From contig CAMELR010000001.1 in NCBI GenBank assembly GCA_945923775.1, positions 124,001-188,000 of the forward strand: a stretch of 64,000 bases of DNA. The letters run 5' to 3'. The stretch comes from an uncultured Clostridia bacterium. Its GTDB lineage: Bacteria; Bacillota; Clostridia; Oscillospirales; Ruminococcaceae. The notes under the pieces were generated by a model, which had not been told where the DNA came from, made no database searches, and saw only the letters and a program-made list of their open reading frames with translations. Below, in pieces: positions 1 through 7,949 of the stretch. The stretch's first letter is position 1, and the number at the start of each line of letters is the position of its first letter. A program made the position numbers and the translations under genes.

Positions 1-336
1 GAGCTTCGCCGGGTCGGGAAGGTCGAACGGAACATACCTCAGCACAGCCGAAAACGACCCTCTCTGCTTGTAGATGTTAACACGGAATCGTCCCACCCCG
101 GCAACGGAAAGCGAAAAATCCTCCTCACGCTCAGGGAGCTGCTCCTCGGTGATATCCCTCTTTGCAAGGTGGAATATCTGAAGCACCAGATTCTTGGTGT
201 CCTCCGGGGACAGCGCGTCGCCGTCCATCTCGTACATTCTGCCGTTCGCCTTGAAGCTCAGAACCGCGCCGCAGACGATAAAAATATCCGCGGCCTGATT
301 CTCTGCTGCCTTTTTCAGTATATCCAGAATATCCAT
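1..336 (-). CDS. pilT: PilT-like twitching ATPase, 5'-portion only (cut by window start)
   Basis: This reading frame runs to base 1 without a stop, so only the N-terminal 112 codons are present and the ORF track missed it. The protein begins MDILDILKKAAENQAADIF and continues through a GVGRFRVN block and a KQRGSFSAVLR block. These are the N-terminal PAS-like-domain signatures of PilT, the hexameric ATPase that retracts type IV pili from the cytoplasmic face of the membrane. The Walker motifs lie outside the window. The start is an ATG preceded by AAAGGAGCGTTGT. It is the last gene seen of a pilus/secretion operon. A PilB/GspE ATPase is less likely because the N-terminus is PilT-like. Confidence 0.85.
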   Translation of the reverse strand, partial: MDILDILKKAAENQAADIFIVCGAVLSFKANGRMYEMDGDALSPEDTKNLVLQIFHLAKRDITEEQLPEREEDFSLSVAGVGRFRVNIYKQRGSFSAVLRYVPFDLPDPAKL

Positions 337-363
337 ACAACGCTCCTTTTCAAACCTGTTTAC

Positions 364-858
364 CTATACCAGATCCCCGCCGTCCCATACCGACGGGTGA
401 CTTTCACCGGAGATCTCCTTCTCCGTGCTGTTCCACTTTTCAATCCTGAACCGCTCCCCGGAAGGCGCGCTGAAGAACACAACGCTGACCGCCAGGGTCT
501 GCCGCTCGTTTATCGCCTGCGAGAATTCCACCCGGACTCCCCCGGCGATCCTCGCCGCGGAAACTCCCTCAACACCGGATACCGCCTCGATGAACCCATC
601 TTCGAAAGAGAATCCGTCAAGCGCCTCCGCCGCCAGCCCGTCGAGCTTGGAGAGCGTTTTCTTAGCCTCCATGTCAGCCGTGTAGTACTGCTGAGTGAAT
701 CCGTCGCTGCGGCTGGTCATCTTGTCGCTGGAATACACCGCCTGGAAGCTCAGCACCGCAAATATCGTAAGGCAGATCACAGTGAATATCAGCATTATCG
801 AGATGTACCCCACGCCGACAGTACCGCCGGATCTTCCCTTTTTCTCCGTATTATCCAA
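364..858 (-). CDS. Prepilin-like single-pass membrane protein
   Basis: Small protein of about 164 aa with one hydrophobic segment near the N-terminus (GVGYISIMLIFTVICLTIF) followed by a polar extracytoplasmic part ending in WDGGDLV. I place the start at the TTG at 858 rather than the ATG of the track at 879, because GGGAGG lies at the right distance upstream of the TTG. It overlaps the stop of the preceding gene by 8 bases, which suggests translational coupling. I do not recognise a named family. Position between a PilC-type gene and pilT argues for a minor pseudopilin or pilus assembly component. No clear prepilin peptidase motif is visible, so the pilin assignment is inferred from context. 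Confidence 0.7.
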   Translation of the reverse strand: MDNTEKKGRSGGTVGVGYISIMLIFTVICLTIFAVLSFQAVYSSDKMTSRSDGFTQQYYTADMEAKKTLSKLDGLAAEALDGFSFEDGFIEAVSGVEGVSAARIAGGVRVEFSQAINERQTLAVSVVFFSAPSGERFRIEKWNSTEKEISGESHPSVWDGGDLV

Positions 859-1315
859 CCGCTGCACCTCCCGGAACATACGCGCCGCATTTCAGCGAAT
901 AGATCAATTCCTCGTCATCGCCGGAGTTATCGAAGAACTCCACCACCAGCTCGGAGTAAATACCCGCGGCGGTATCCTGCTTCTGTTCGTCCAGCCGCAG
1001 GATCACGTCGGAGGAATCCGCCGGGTAAAACCCGCTGTCCAGACCTATCTCAGCGCTTCCGGTGAAGTCGCGCAGATCTGCGCCCAGAGCCAGACTGACC
1101 GCCTTCTGAACGTCCCCGCTGACCGAGTAAGCCTCCGCGATGGACTGCGCGCACAGCGCCGCGCTCTGCCGCTGGCGGCTCCTGCGCTCAAGGCTGTCCG
1201 CCGAAGCGAAAACGCGGATAATTACCGCAAAGGAGATGACGAAGAACAGCAGCGCAATGATCATCTCCGCATAAAGCAGAACATTTGATCTTCTGTTGAC
1301 CTTCAGTCTTATCAC
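851..1315 (-). CDS. Prepilin-like single-pass membrane protein
   Basis: A 154-aa protein with a short basic N-terminus (MIRLKVNRRSN), then one membrane segment (ALLFFVISFAVIIRVFASAD) and a soluble tail. The topology resembles a minor pseudopilin, although the canonical GFTLIE motif is absent. The start is a GTG overlapping the stop of the upstream gene (GTGA), so it probably depends on translational coupling. It sits in the pilus/type II secretion-like cluster and is probably transcribed with its neighbours. Its exact role is unknown. Confidence 0.7.
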   Translation of the reverse strand: MIRLKVNRRSNVLLYAEMIIALLFFVISFAVIIRVFASADSLERRSRQRQSAALCAQSIAEAYSVSGDVQKAVSLALGADLRDFTGSAEIGLDSGFYPADSSDVILRLDEQKQDTAAGIYSELVVEFFDNSGDDEELIYSLKCGAYVPGGAAVG

Positions 1316-1761
1316 CCTTTCCGAACCAGTATGACAGAGCTGCTGACGCCGCTGTCGACTGTAATTTCATAAAGCCCGTCGTGCTCGCTGAACTCCAGCG
1401 AGGAAGCCGCCGAAATGAGCTCCCCGCCGTCGGCTGTAAGCTCCCCGCCGGGAACCGTGTTTTTCTCATAAAGGCCGCCGTCGCCGCAGTAGATCACGCT
1501 GACCGTCCCGGCGCTCTCGATCGCAGCCGCGCTGCCGTCCTCAAGCAGTGTGACGTTTTCAGCCGCCCTGAGCTTATTCGATATGTATTTTATGGAAGCC
1601 GCCGTTCCGAAGGACTGCTGATATCCGGTCTTTATCCGGCTGTAGGTATCCGCAGCGACGGCGACCGCCATCAGCATACAAACCGCGAACAGCACGAACA
1701 GCAGCATGCTCCCGACCGCGGAAGCGGTATCTCCCATGCTCCTTGCCCTGTGATCCTTCAT
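1312..1761 (-). CDS. DUF4860-like pilus-operon membrane protein
   Basis: About 149 aa, with an N-terminal membrane segment (AVGSMLLFVLFAVCMLMAVAVAADTY) and a soluble domain. It resembles the DUF4860 family, which is commonly found next to PilC/GspF-like genes in clostridial pilus or type II secretion-like loci. I chose the ATG at 1761 (MKDHRARSMGD) over the longer track start because GGAGGGAG lies 7 bases upstream of it. The biochemical function is unknown. The gene overlaps the next gene by 4 bases and almost abuts the previous one, consistent with one operon. Confidence 0.75.
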   Translation of the reverse strand: MKDHRARSMGDTASAVGSMLLFVLFAVCMLMAVAVAADTYSRIKTGYQQSFGTAASIKYISNKLRAAENVTLLEDGSAAAIESAGTVSVIYCGDGGLYEKNTVPGGELTADGGELISAASSLEFSEHDGLYEITVDSGVSSSVILVRKG

Positions 1762-1762
1762 A

Positions 1763-2083
1763 TCAATTCTCCCTCCGGATAACCGTGACAGTCGGGCGGA
1801 CATTCGCCGCGAAGCACTCGTAATGCACCAGGTATTTGTCCTCGTCGAATACCACGCCGTAGCTTTCCGTGAGGTATTCCAGGCTCTCGGGGTACGCTCC
1901 CTCGACGGCGTAGCATAATGTCACGCCGTTTTCCACCGACTGCCTCACCTGAGCCAGCCGTTCCTCCTCGGAGGCGCTGGAAGCGTTGGAAAGCCCCATC
2001 ACCAGCCAGACGATCATTCCGGCGAACAGCACCAGCCCCAGTATCCAGGGCAGAGCCGCACGCAGTCCGGCAAAACGTTTCAT
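1763..2083 (-). CDS. Small membrane-anchored protein of the pilus cluster
   Basis: A 106-aa protein: a basic N-terminus (MKRFAGLR), one membrane segment (WILGLVLFAGMIVWLVMGL), then a small domain containing NGVTLCYAVEGAYPESLEYL. That last pattern, a short anchored domain in which a helix leads into an AYPxSLxYL turn, recalls the globular head of pseudopilins. I infer a pseudopilin-like subunit. GGAGG is well placed before the ATG. The gene lies 18 bases after the PilC-like gene and 1 base before the next one, so cotranscription is likely. No named family was recognised with certainty. Confidence 0.7.
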   Translation of the reverse strand: MKRFAGLRAALPWILGLVLFAGMIVWLVMGLSNASSASEEERLAQVRQSVENGVTLCYAVEGAYPESLEYLTESYGVVFDEDKYLVHYECFAANVRPTVTVIRREN

Positions 2084-2101
2084 AGAAGTTCCTCCGTTCG
2101 C

Positions 2102-3151
2102 TCAGCCAAGCACTGACATAATGTTCATCAGCGGTATCATCAGCATGAGCAGTATCGCGCCGATGATAAGCCCCAGAATGATTATAATAGCCGGCTCGAT
2201 GACCGCTGTGATGTTCATAAGGCTGCGGGAAGCCGCCTCGCTGTAAGCGTCGCTGATACGCCTCCACACGCCCTCAAAGCTGCCGGAGCTGTATCCCAGC
2301 TTCAGCGAGCGCGCATAGAGCGGCGGAAGGAATCCGCTGCTGATTATCGCGTCCGGGAAGCTCTCGCCCTCGATGACGCGCTTTTCGCAGTCCTCGTATT
2401 TTTTCTTTATCCTGCCGTCAGTGATGAAGCTCTTGACATCGGAATGCAGCATCATCTCCGCCGGGGAAACGCCCGCCGAAACGGTCACGCAGACCGCCTT
2501 TGTGAGGTCTGCAAGCGCGAGCTTTTCAGAGATACCCCTTGTGAACGGCAGAATGCTGAACAGCCTGCGGATACCTCCGCCGGACTTTCTCACCGCCGAA
2601 AGCACGGCAGTGACCGCAGAAACCGCGATGATGGCGAGCAGAACTATCATAATTATGAGACCCGCTTGGTAAGCCATATCCACCGTATGCTGAACCGTGG
2701 CGCTGACGGAGCTGTCAAACTGCGAGAAAATATCCCCGAACATGGGAATCACCATCACAACAAGCACGATGATGACCACCGTCATCATCAGCAGAAGCAC
2801 CATCGGGTGAAGCACCGCGGAGCGCAGCATTCTGCGTATCTCGTCGCGCTCCTCATAGTATTCGGCAAGTCCCCTGAGGACGTCCTCGAGCTTGCCGCTC
2901 ATCTCGCCCAGCGCGACCATATCCACCGCGTACTCCGGGAATCGCCCGCTGCTTCGCATAGCCTGCGAGAGCGGCTCCCCCCTGTCGACCTCGGAGGAGA
3001 TCTCATTGCACGCGCTGACGAGCACTCTGTCGTCAGAATCGGCGCACAGCAGCCCCAGACCCTCGGAAACGCTCATTCCCGAGCCGAGTATCATCGCAAG
3101 CTGCTCGCACAGGAATTCCACCTGCGAGTATGTAAGTCTTTTCGCCCTCAT
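2102..3151 (-). CDS. pilC: Type II secretion/type IV pilus inner-membrane platform protein (GspF/PilC family)
   Basis: A 349-aa integral membrane protein of the T2SSF family, with two copies of the cytoplasmic four-helix domain. The first (about residues 10-130) contains VDMVALGEMSGKLEDVL, a hallmark. The second (about 210-330) carries YARSLKLGYSSGSFEGV. The hydrophobic segments are near residues 110-140, 165-185 and 320-345. These proteins form the platform on which PilB/PilT or GspE ATPases act to add or remove pilin subunits. It is slightly shorter than the ~400 aa of Gram-negative PilC. The start has GGAGG 8 bases upstream. The small membrane genes and pilT that follow make this a pilus-like machine, with the remainder presumably beyond base 1. 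Confidence 0.93.
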   Translation of the reverse strand: MRAKRLTYSQVEFLCEQLAMILGSGMSVSEGLGLLCADSDDRVLVSACNEISSEVDRGEPLSQAMRSSGRFPEYAVDMVALGEMSGKLEDVLRGLAEYYEERDEIRRMLRSAVLHPMVLLLMMTVVIIVLVVMVIPMFGDIFSQFDSSVSATVQHTVDMAYQAGLIIMIVLLAIIAVSAVTAVLSAVRKSGGGIRRLFSILPFTRGISEKLALADLTKAVCVTVSAGVSPAEMMLHSDVKSFITDGRIKKKYEDCEKRVIEGESFPDAIISSGFLPPLYARSLKLGYSSGSFEGVWRRISDAYSEAASRSLMNITAVIEPAIIIILGLIIGAILLMLMIPLMNIMSVLG

Positions 3152-3168
3152 TCAAATTTCCTCCGGTC

Positions 3169-4419
3169 TCAATAGTAGTACAGCGCGGCGTAGTTCCCGC
3201 TGTTCTGTATGTAATCGGCGATCTTCTCCTTGTTTGAAGAACCCGCGTAAAATGTCGTGTCAACGATGTTGTAGCCTTTTTTGGAAAGCAGCAGCTCCGG
3301 GGTTATCCAGCCGGTTTCGTCCGTCCAGACCTCGTTCCATGCGTGGTAGATGTTATCCGCCGCGTAGCCCACTGCCAGCCGCGCGGGGATCCCCTGCGAC
3401 CTGACCATAGCCGCCATCAGCGAAGCGTAATCGTAGCATATCCCCGATCTCTTGACAAGAACGCTGTCCGGGTCGGGAACGTAGCCGCTCTTTACCGTCG
3501 CCGCGAGCTGCGTGTCGTAGGTCACGTTGTCAGTCACCCACACGAAAATAGCCGCCAGCTTCTCTATCTCATCGGATTTCCCCGCGCAGACCTCCGCAGC
3601 TTTTTTCACCGCCGAGGAGCTCTGCGAGAAATTCACGTACTTATTCGGATACAAAAATGGCGAAGTTTCGCTGCGCAGCTTCACTGAAAACTCAGTTTCG
3701 AGCGATTTTGCGTACTTGTCGCCCTCGGTCTGCTCGTAAATCTGGACCTTGTAAGTACCGCTGCCGCAGCTTATCGGGAAGTACTCCGTAGCTCCACCGC
3801 CTGCGACGTCGTGGTCGTAGGTCTTGTCGCCGCATATCATTCGCAGCTTGACCCGCTTGCCGGATCCCTTCCAGCATACCGAGATGTAGCCCTCGGAGCA
3901 GTTGCTGTAATCCACCAGCACCTTGTCGTTGGAAGCGGTATCCTTACCCGGCGAAAGAGGAACCCTCACCTCGGGTATTACCACCTTTACCGGCTTGAGA
4001 GGCTCCGTTGCCGCAGTCGTAGTGGTAACAACGACTGGCGGAGCGGTCTGAGCCGGAGTCTGCGAAGTCGTGACCGCCGGAACCGAGCTTACAGCGGAAA
4101 CAGTTTCAGCCGGTTCATCACTGACCTGCGCCGTTTCATGCTCGATTTCCGCCGAAGCCTGCCCGGAGCCGCTCTCCAAAGAGCCAACCTCCGCAGAGCT
4201 TTCCTCCGCTGACGCCGCCTCCGACGTATCGGAAGTTCCAGCGGCGCCGGAGGTCTCCTGCATGGTGACTTCCGGCTCAGCGCCCCGCGAAACCGCAGAA
4301 ACGCTCGCCGAGGAAGCGGAGGTCTGCGGCCCGGACTGTACCGGCTTGTTGTCAGCGCTGCAGCCGCTTAGTAATACAAGTGCAAGCAGCGCGGCGGTAA
4401 ATTTTAACTTTTTATCCAC
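3169..4419 (-). CDS. Secreted lipoprotein with transglutaminase-like domain
   Basis: The N-terminus is a lipoprotein signal (basic KK, hydrophobic stretch, lipobox LLSGC with the cysteine at residue 20). A long Ser/Ala/Glu/Thr-rich spacer of about 120 residues follows, then a beta-rich region, then a transglutaminase-core domain. Catalytic candidates are Cys in RSGICYDYA (~328), His in HAWNEVW (~359) and Asp in IVDTTFY (~387), so the papain-like triad is intact. Such proteins act outside the cell as proteases or cross-linking enzymes, often on cell-wall or surface proteins. The start is the GTG at 4419, because AGGAGG is 8 bases upstream and would overlap the track start at 4428. It lies between the CapA protein and the PilC gene, 17 bases from the latter. 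Confidence 0.88.
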   Translation of the reverse strand: MDKKLKFTAALLALVLLSGCSADNKPVQSGPQTSASSASVSAVSRGAEPEVTMQETSGAAGTSDTSEAASAEESSAEVGSLESGSGQASAEIEHETAQVSDEPAETVSAVSSVPAVTTSQTPAQTAPPVVVTTTTAATEPLKPVKVVIPEVRVPLSPGKDTASNDKVLVDYSNCSEGYISVCWKGSGKRVKLRMICGDKTYDHDVAGGGATEYFPISCGSGTYKVQIYEQTEGDKYAKSLETEFSVKLRSETSPFLYPNKYVNFSQSSSAVKKAAEVCAGKSDEIEKLAAIFVWVTDNVTYDTQLAATVKSGYVPDPDSVLVKRSGICYDYASLMAAMVRSQGIPARLAVGYAADNIYHAWNEVWTDETGWITPELLLSKKGYNIVDTTFYAGSSNKEKIADYIQNSGNYAALYYY

Positions 4420-4448
4420 AGACCCCACCTCCTTTCAGCGGAAAATTT

Positions 4449-7400
4449 TTATCTATTGAGTCTGAGATTCCTGAGCAGAAGGTAGTTGTCGTCCACCGTG
4501 CTGAACACATGGCGGCTGCTGCCGCTGATTATTTCATTGATATACTCCCCCGCCTGGCGGTAGAACTCCTCCTCGTAGTGAACGATGTGGGCTCCGCCCA
4601 GCGGGAAGCTGTCGGAAGCATAGAAATTCTTCGAAATGTCGATGACATAGCACCCGGTAACGCTCGCGAAGCGTTCCTCGCACAGCGAGATGAACTTCTT
4701 CTTTATTTCGTACATGCCGTCGTCCTCAAGACGCCTGAGCCTGTTGTCGAGGTCGATATAGCTGTCCTTCGGCTCGGTCTTGAGAAGGATTATGTTCTCG
4801 CCGTACTTTTCAAGTATCATCTTTGCGAAGCGGGTCATATTGTCGAAGCAGTACTTCATGTCGCGCTTTTCAAAGAGGTAGCACTCCTGGCAGTCCTTCT
4901 GAATGCTCTTGTAAAAGTCCGTCCGGCAGATGAAATCGTCTATCTCGAACAGACCGCCCTTGTAGTCCGACATGCGGCAGATAAGGTCGTACATATCCAC
5001 GAGTATCCACCGTGATTCGCTTCCCTTGATGTCCGCGTCGCCGCTTCTCAGGAAGGAATCCTGCAATGTACGCCTGCGCCACTTGTTTCCGCAGAACGCC
5101 TCCGCGCCGTCGGGAAGCTCCGCCTTTACCGGCGGCTCAAACGCCAGTATCGGAGCCTGCTTGAAAATGTACGTGCCGATGTGCGCGTCCTTGCTGCGGT
5201 TTGCGGATTCCCTTGAAACGCAGCTTCCCCAGATGTCCAGGGTCATGCGGTTGAGCGAAGCGACGTAGCGCTTTATCTGCGGCTTGCCGCGCAGCAGGAA
5301 CGCAAGCTCCGCGCTCTCCTCGTTGACCGAAGCACCGATATCCGCCGAAAGCAGGCGCACCATCTTCTTGATGATGTTGAACTTTCCGCGGAACGCAGGC
5401 TCGAAAAACTCGTAGGATCTGTCAAGGTGTCCGCCAAGCAGAGCGTTGATTATCTCCGCCGCCCTGACCACCTCGTCGGCGCCGGGGTCGCTCGCAAAGA
5501 ACTCCCTGACGGAGGAAAGCTCGGTACTCCCCGCGCGCTTCAGCTGCATGATACGGCTTCCGTTCCTCGCGGCGAACTCCACGGAGGTGTACGCTATCAG
5601 GAGGTCGGCGGCGCAGTTCATATCCAGCAGCCAGTTCTGGTAGGAGCGCGCGGTCATATTCCGGTAGTACTTCATAACGCGCTCGAACCATATCTGCTCA
5701 TCGGGAATGTAAACGCTGGTTCTGCCGTCGCCGGCGCAGAGCTTCCTTGCAGCGCGGTAGCAGTCGAGATAGTAGTCACGCTCGAAATCCTTGCCGTCGC
5801 CGCCCGCCATGAAATAGCCGCCGGAAAGGTCGACCGTCATCGGGGAGGTCAGGGTGATGAAGTAGTCCTCCATAGCGCGCATGGTTCTGTTGATGTTGCT
5901 GCGGAGCGTGACGTTGCGCAGCTCGGAGTGTTCCGAAGCGCGGCTGCTGAGCCTGTGCCGGAACAGGATTATCCTGTCCTTCGGTATCGCTGAAATGAGC
6001 TGCTCCGCATAGCGCTTAACGAGCGGCTTCCAGATGTTTTCGCCGAACGGCGGATTGACCTTCGTGAAATCCTCGCGGTTCACGGTGAAGTACGCAAGCT
6101 GCCTGAACGCTTTGTTGTCCGTGAAGCAGCAGAACTCCTCCCCGGGCGCACCGTTGGTTTTCCATACGGCGATAGAAGCCGCCGCGAAGAAGTCCACCGC
6201 GCAGAAATCCGGCGCGGATTCCCTCACAGCCGCCGCAATATCCTTGTTCATATCCAGCCGAAGCCGCTCGTCGGCGTTATCCGGAAGCGCTCCCTCCGGC
6301 GCAGCCTTTGCGCAGCCGAGAGAGATCTGCGAGAGCCGCAGCCCGGATTTGTCCAGCCGGAATTCCGTACCCTGCGTGAAAATTCTTCCCAGCATAGGCG
6401 AACCGCTCAGGAACACCTTCGGGCGGTAGGCATAGCAGTTGATTCGCTTACCGATGACCTCCTTGGTGCGCTGTAAGGAAGCACGGCTCTCCGCGCTGTG
6501 CGGCGGGCTGACCGGAACTATCTCAGCGCCCCAGTCCCTGTCCTCCGTCATGCACGGAATGTAGGAGTATTTTGCAGAGATCCCGTCAGCACCGCGGGTG
6601 AGTTCCACGCGGAGTATTGCGCTGTCGCGGTTTCCGCTGAGCTCCGACATTGTGGTGAGGAAATTCCCGAGCGAATACGCGCAGGGAACCAGCCTGCCGT
6701 CCGCCGCGCCGATATAACTGAATCGCTGGACCATATGCGGGTGGGAGCCTACGATGAGGTCTGCCCCGGCGTCCGCCATGAATTGAGCCTCCTCGGCCTG
6801 ATCCTTCCTTATCCGCGGGGAGTTCATGCTCCCCCAGTGCTGATATGCAACTATGAATTCAGCGCCCATGCTGCGTGCGCTGTTCACAAGCTCGGTGAAG
6901 TAGTCGCGGCTGTAAAATCCGGCGGGGTTGACGAGACCGCTCTTTGAGAGGTCCCAGCCGGTGTTGTTGGTTATCATGGTCGTTGCGATGACCGCGACCT
7001 TTATCCCCTTTACGTCCGTCATGACCAGGGAATGCCCCATGCTGCCGATATTGAGCATACCGCAGCGCCTTATCTCGGAGTCGACCGCCTTCAGTCCCTC
7101 AACGCCGCAGTCGGAGTTGTGGTTGTTCGCGGTGACGACCGCGTTGAATCCGGCGGCAGCGACCGCAGAAATAAAAGTAGACGGCGAATTGCAGTTAGGC
7201 GCGCCGGTCAGCAGCCGGAGCTGCTCAAACTCGAACGGAGCGCGGTCGATACTGGTGGTCTCAAGCACTCCGGCGGTGAAGTCCGCCCCGGAGAGGATAT
7301 CCCTGACCCGCCTGAACGAATCGAAGTAGTCATGCTGGTGCCCGGAGGCAAGCCGCTGGTGCTTGACCGCGCACATGATATCCCCGGTGAACATCATGAC

Positions 7401-7946
7401 AGCCTTCTCGCGGCGCACGGAAAGGTCGCGCCCTACCTCCACGCGGGTGACGAAGGTCTGGCGGTTCTCGGAGGTTATCGTAATATGCGCCGTACCCTCT
7501 GCCTTTCCGGTGATCTGCCCGAGCGTATCCACAGGAACTATCTCCGGAGCGTCCGAAGAAAACGAAGCCTGCGGGACGCGGTTAGCCTCCTCCCAGAAAA
7601 GCTGAGCGGTCTCGCCGAGGTCAAGACATACCACCTTCTGCGCGGTGAGCTTGAGCGAGATCGGAACGAATCTGACCTTCTGCGAACGCTCACCGAGTAT
7701 CTCCCTGCCGTCCTTCACCGAATAAGCGCAGACCTCCGCAAAGTACTCCTTGCCGTTGGTGAAGCCAAGTATCACCCTGGAGCAGCCCTGCGCGTAGCGC
7801 GTCTTGAACACCTTATCCGGCTCGCTTCCGTCGTAGAAGAACATGCGGTATCCGGCTGCGCCCTTAACCTCGTCCCAGGTGAGCTGGGCAGACCTGTCCC
7901 TGCCGGTTATCCTGAAATTCTGCGGTGCCTTTAAAACCTGTGCCAT
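4449..7946 (-). CDS. Giant multidomain CapA-family protein (FN3 + Ig-like + CapA + two DUF6270/SGNH-like domains)
   Basis: A 1165-aa protein. Residues 1-95 read as a fibronectin type III fold (APQNFRITGRD, LTWDEVKGAAGYRMFF). Residues ~96-172 look like a bacterial Ig-like/BIG2 domain (SDAPEIVPVDTLGQITGKAEG). Residues ~183-470 form a CapA metallophosphatase-like domain with GDIMCA, TANNHNSDCG, HWGSMN, GSHPHMVQ and YSLGNFL. Two regions, ~510-740 and ~903-1140, resemble DUF6270/SGNH-like modules; the second opens with LDIWGSCVSRE and the first with a degenerate SGSPMLGR. CapA proteins take part in poly-gamma-glutamate or other surface-polymer metabolism. Oddly, no signal peptide or membrane anchor is visible, so the protein may act in the cytoplasm. 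It follows the toroid-protein gene with a 3-base gap. The DUF6270 assignment is from memory of the family and is moderately sure. Confidence 0.85.
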   Translation of the reverse strand: MAQVLKAPQNFRITGRDRSAQLTWDEVKGAAGYRMFFYDGSEPDKVFKTRYAQGCSRVILGFTNGKEYFAEVCAYSVKDGREILGERSQKVRFVPISLKLTAQKVVCLDLGETAQLFWEEANRVPQASFSSDAPEIVPVDTLGQITGKAEGTAHITITSENRQTFVTRVEVGRDLSVRREKAVMMFTGDIMCAVKHQRLASGHQHDYFDSFRRVRDILSGADFTAGVLETTSIDRAPFEFEQLRLLTGAPNCNSPSTFISAVAAAGFNAVVTANNHNSDCGVEGLKAVDSEIRRCGMLNIGSMGHSLVMTDVKGIKVAVIATTMITNNTGWDLSKSGLVNPAGFYSRDYFTELVNSARSMGAEFIVAYQHWGSMNSPRIRKDQAEEAQFMADAGADLIVGSHPHMVQRFSYIGAADGRLVPCAYSLGNFLTTMSELSGNRDSAILRVELTRGADGISAKYSYIPCMTEDRDWGAEIVPVSPPHSAESRASLQRTKEVIGKRINCYAYRPKVFLSGSPMLGRIFTQGTEFRLDKSGLRLSQISLGCAKAAPEGALPDNADERLRLDMNKDIAAAVRESAPDFCAVDFFAAASIAVWKTNGAPGEEFCCFTDNKAFRQLAYFTVNREDFTKVNPPFGENIWKPLVKRYAEQLISAIPKDRIILFRHRLSSRASEHSELRNVTLRSNINRTMRAMEDYFITLTSPMTVDLSGGYFMAGGDGKDFERDYYLDCYRAARKLCAGDGRTSVYIPDEQIWFERVMKYYRNMTARSYQNWLLDMNCAADLLIAYTSVEFAARNGSRIMQLKRAGSTELSSVREFFASDPGADEVVRAAEIINALLGGHLDRSYEFFEPAFRGKFNIIKKMVRLLSADIGASVNEESAELAFLLRGKPQIKRYVASLNRMTLDIWGSCVSRESANRSKDAHIGTYIFKQAPILAFEPPVKAELPDGAEAFCGNKWRRRTLQDSFLRSGDADIKGSESRWILVDMYDLICRMSDYKGGLFEIDDFICRTDFYKSIQKDCQECYLFEKRDMKYCFDNMTRFAKMILEKYGENIILLKTEPKDSYIDLDNRLRRLEDDGMYEIKKKFISLCEERFASVTGCYVIDISKNFYASDSFPLGGAHIVHYEEEFYRQAGEYINEIISGSSRHVFSTVDDNYLLLRNLRLNR

Positions 7947-7949
7947 TTG

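Noticed and set aside
131-340. 69-aa minus-strand ORF at the pilT start
   Set aside because: Out-of-frame with pilT; the real pilT frame is open to the window edge.
3033-3263. 76-aa minus-strand ORF
   Set aside because: Overlaps the PilC start and transglutaminase end out of frame.
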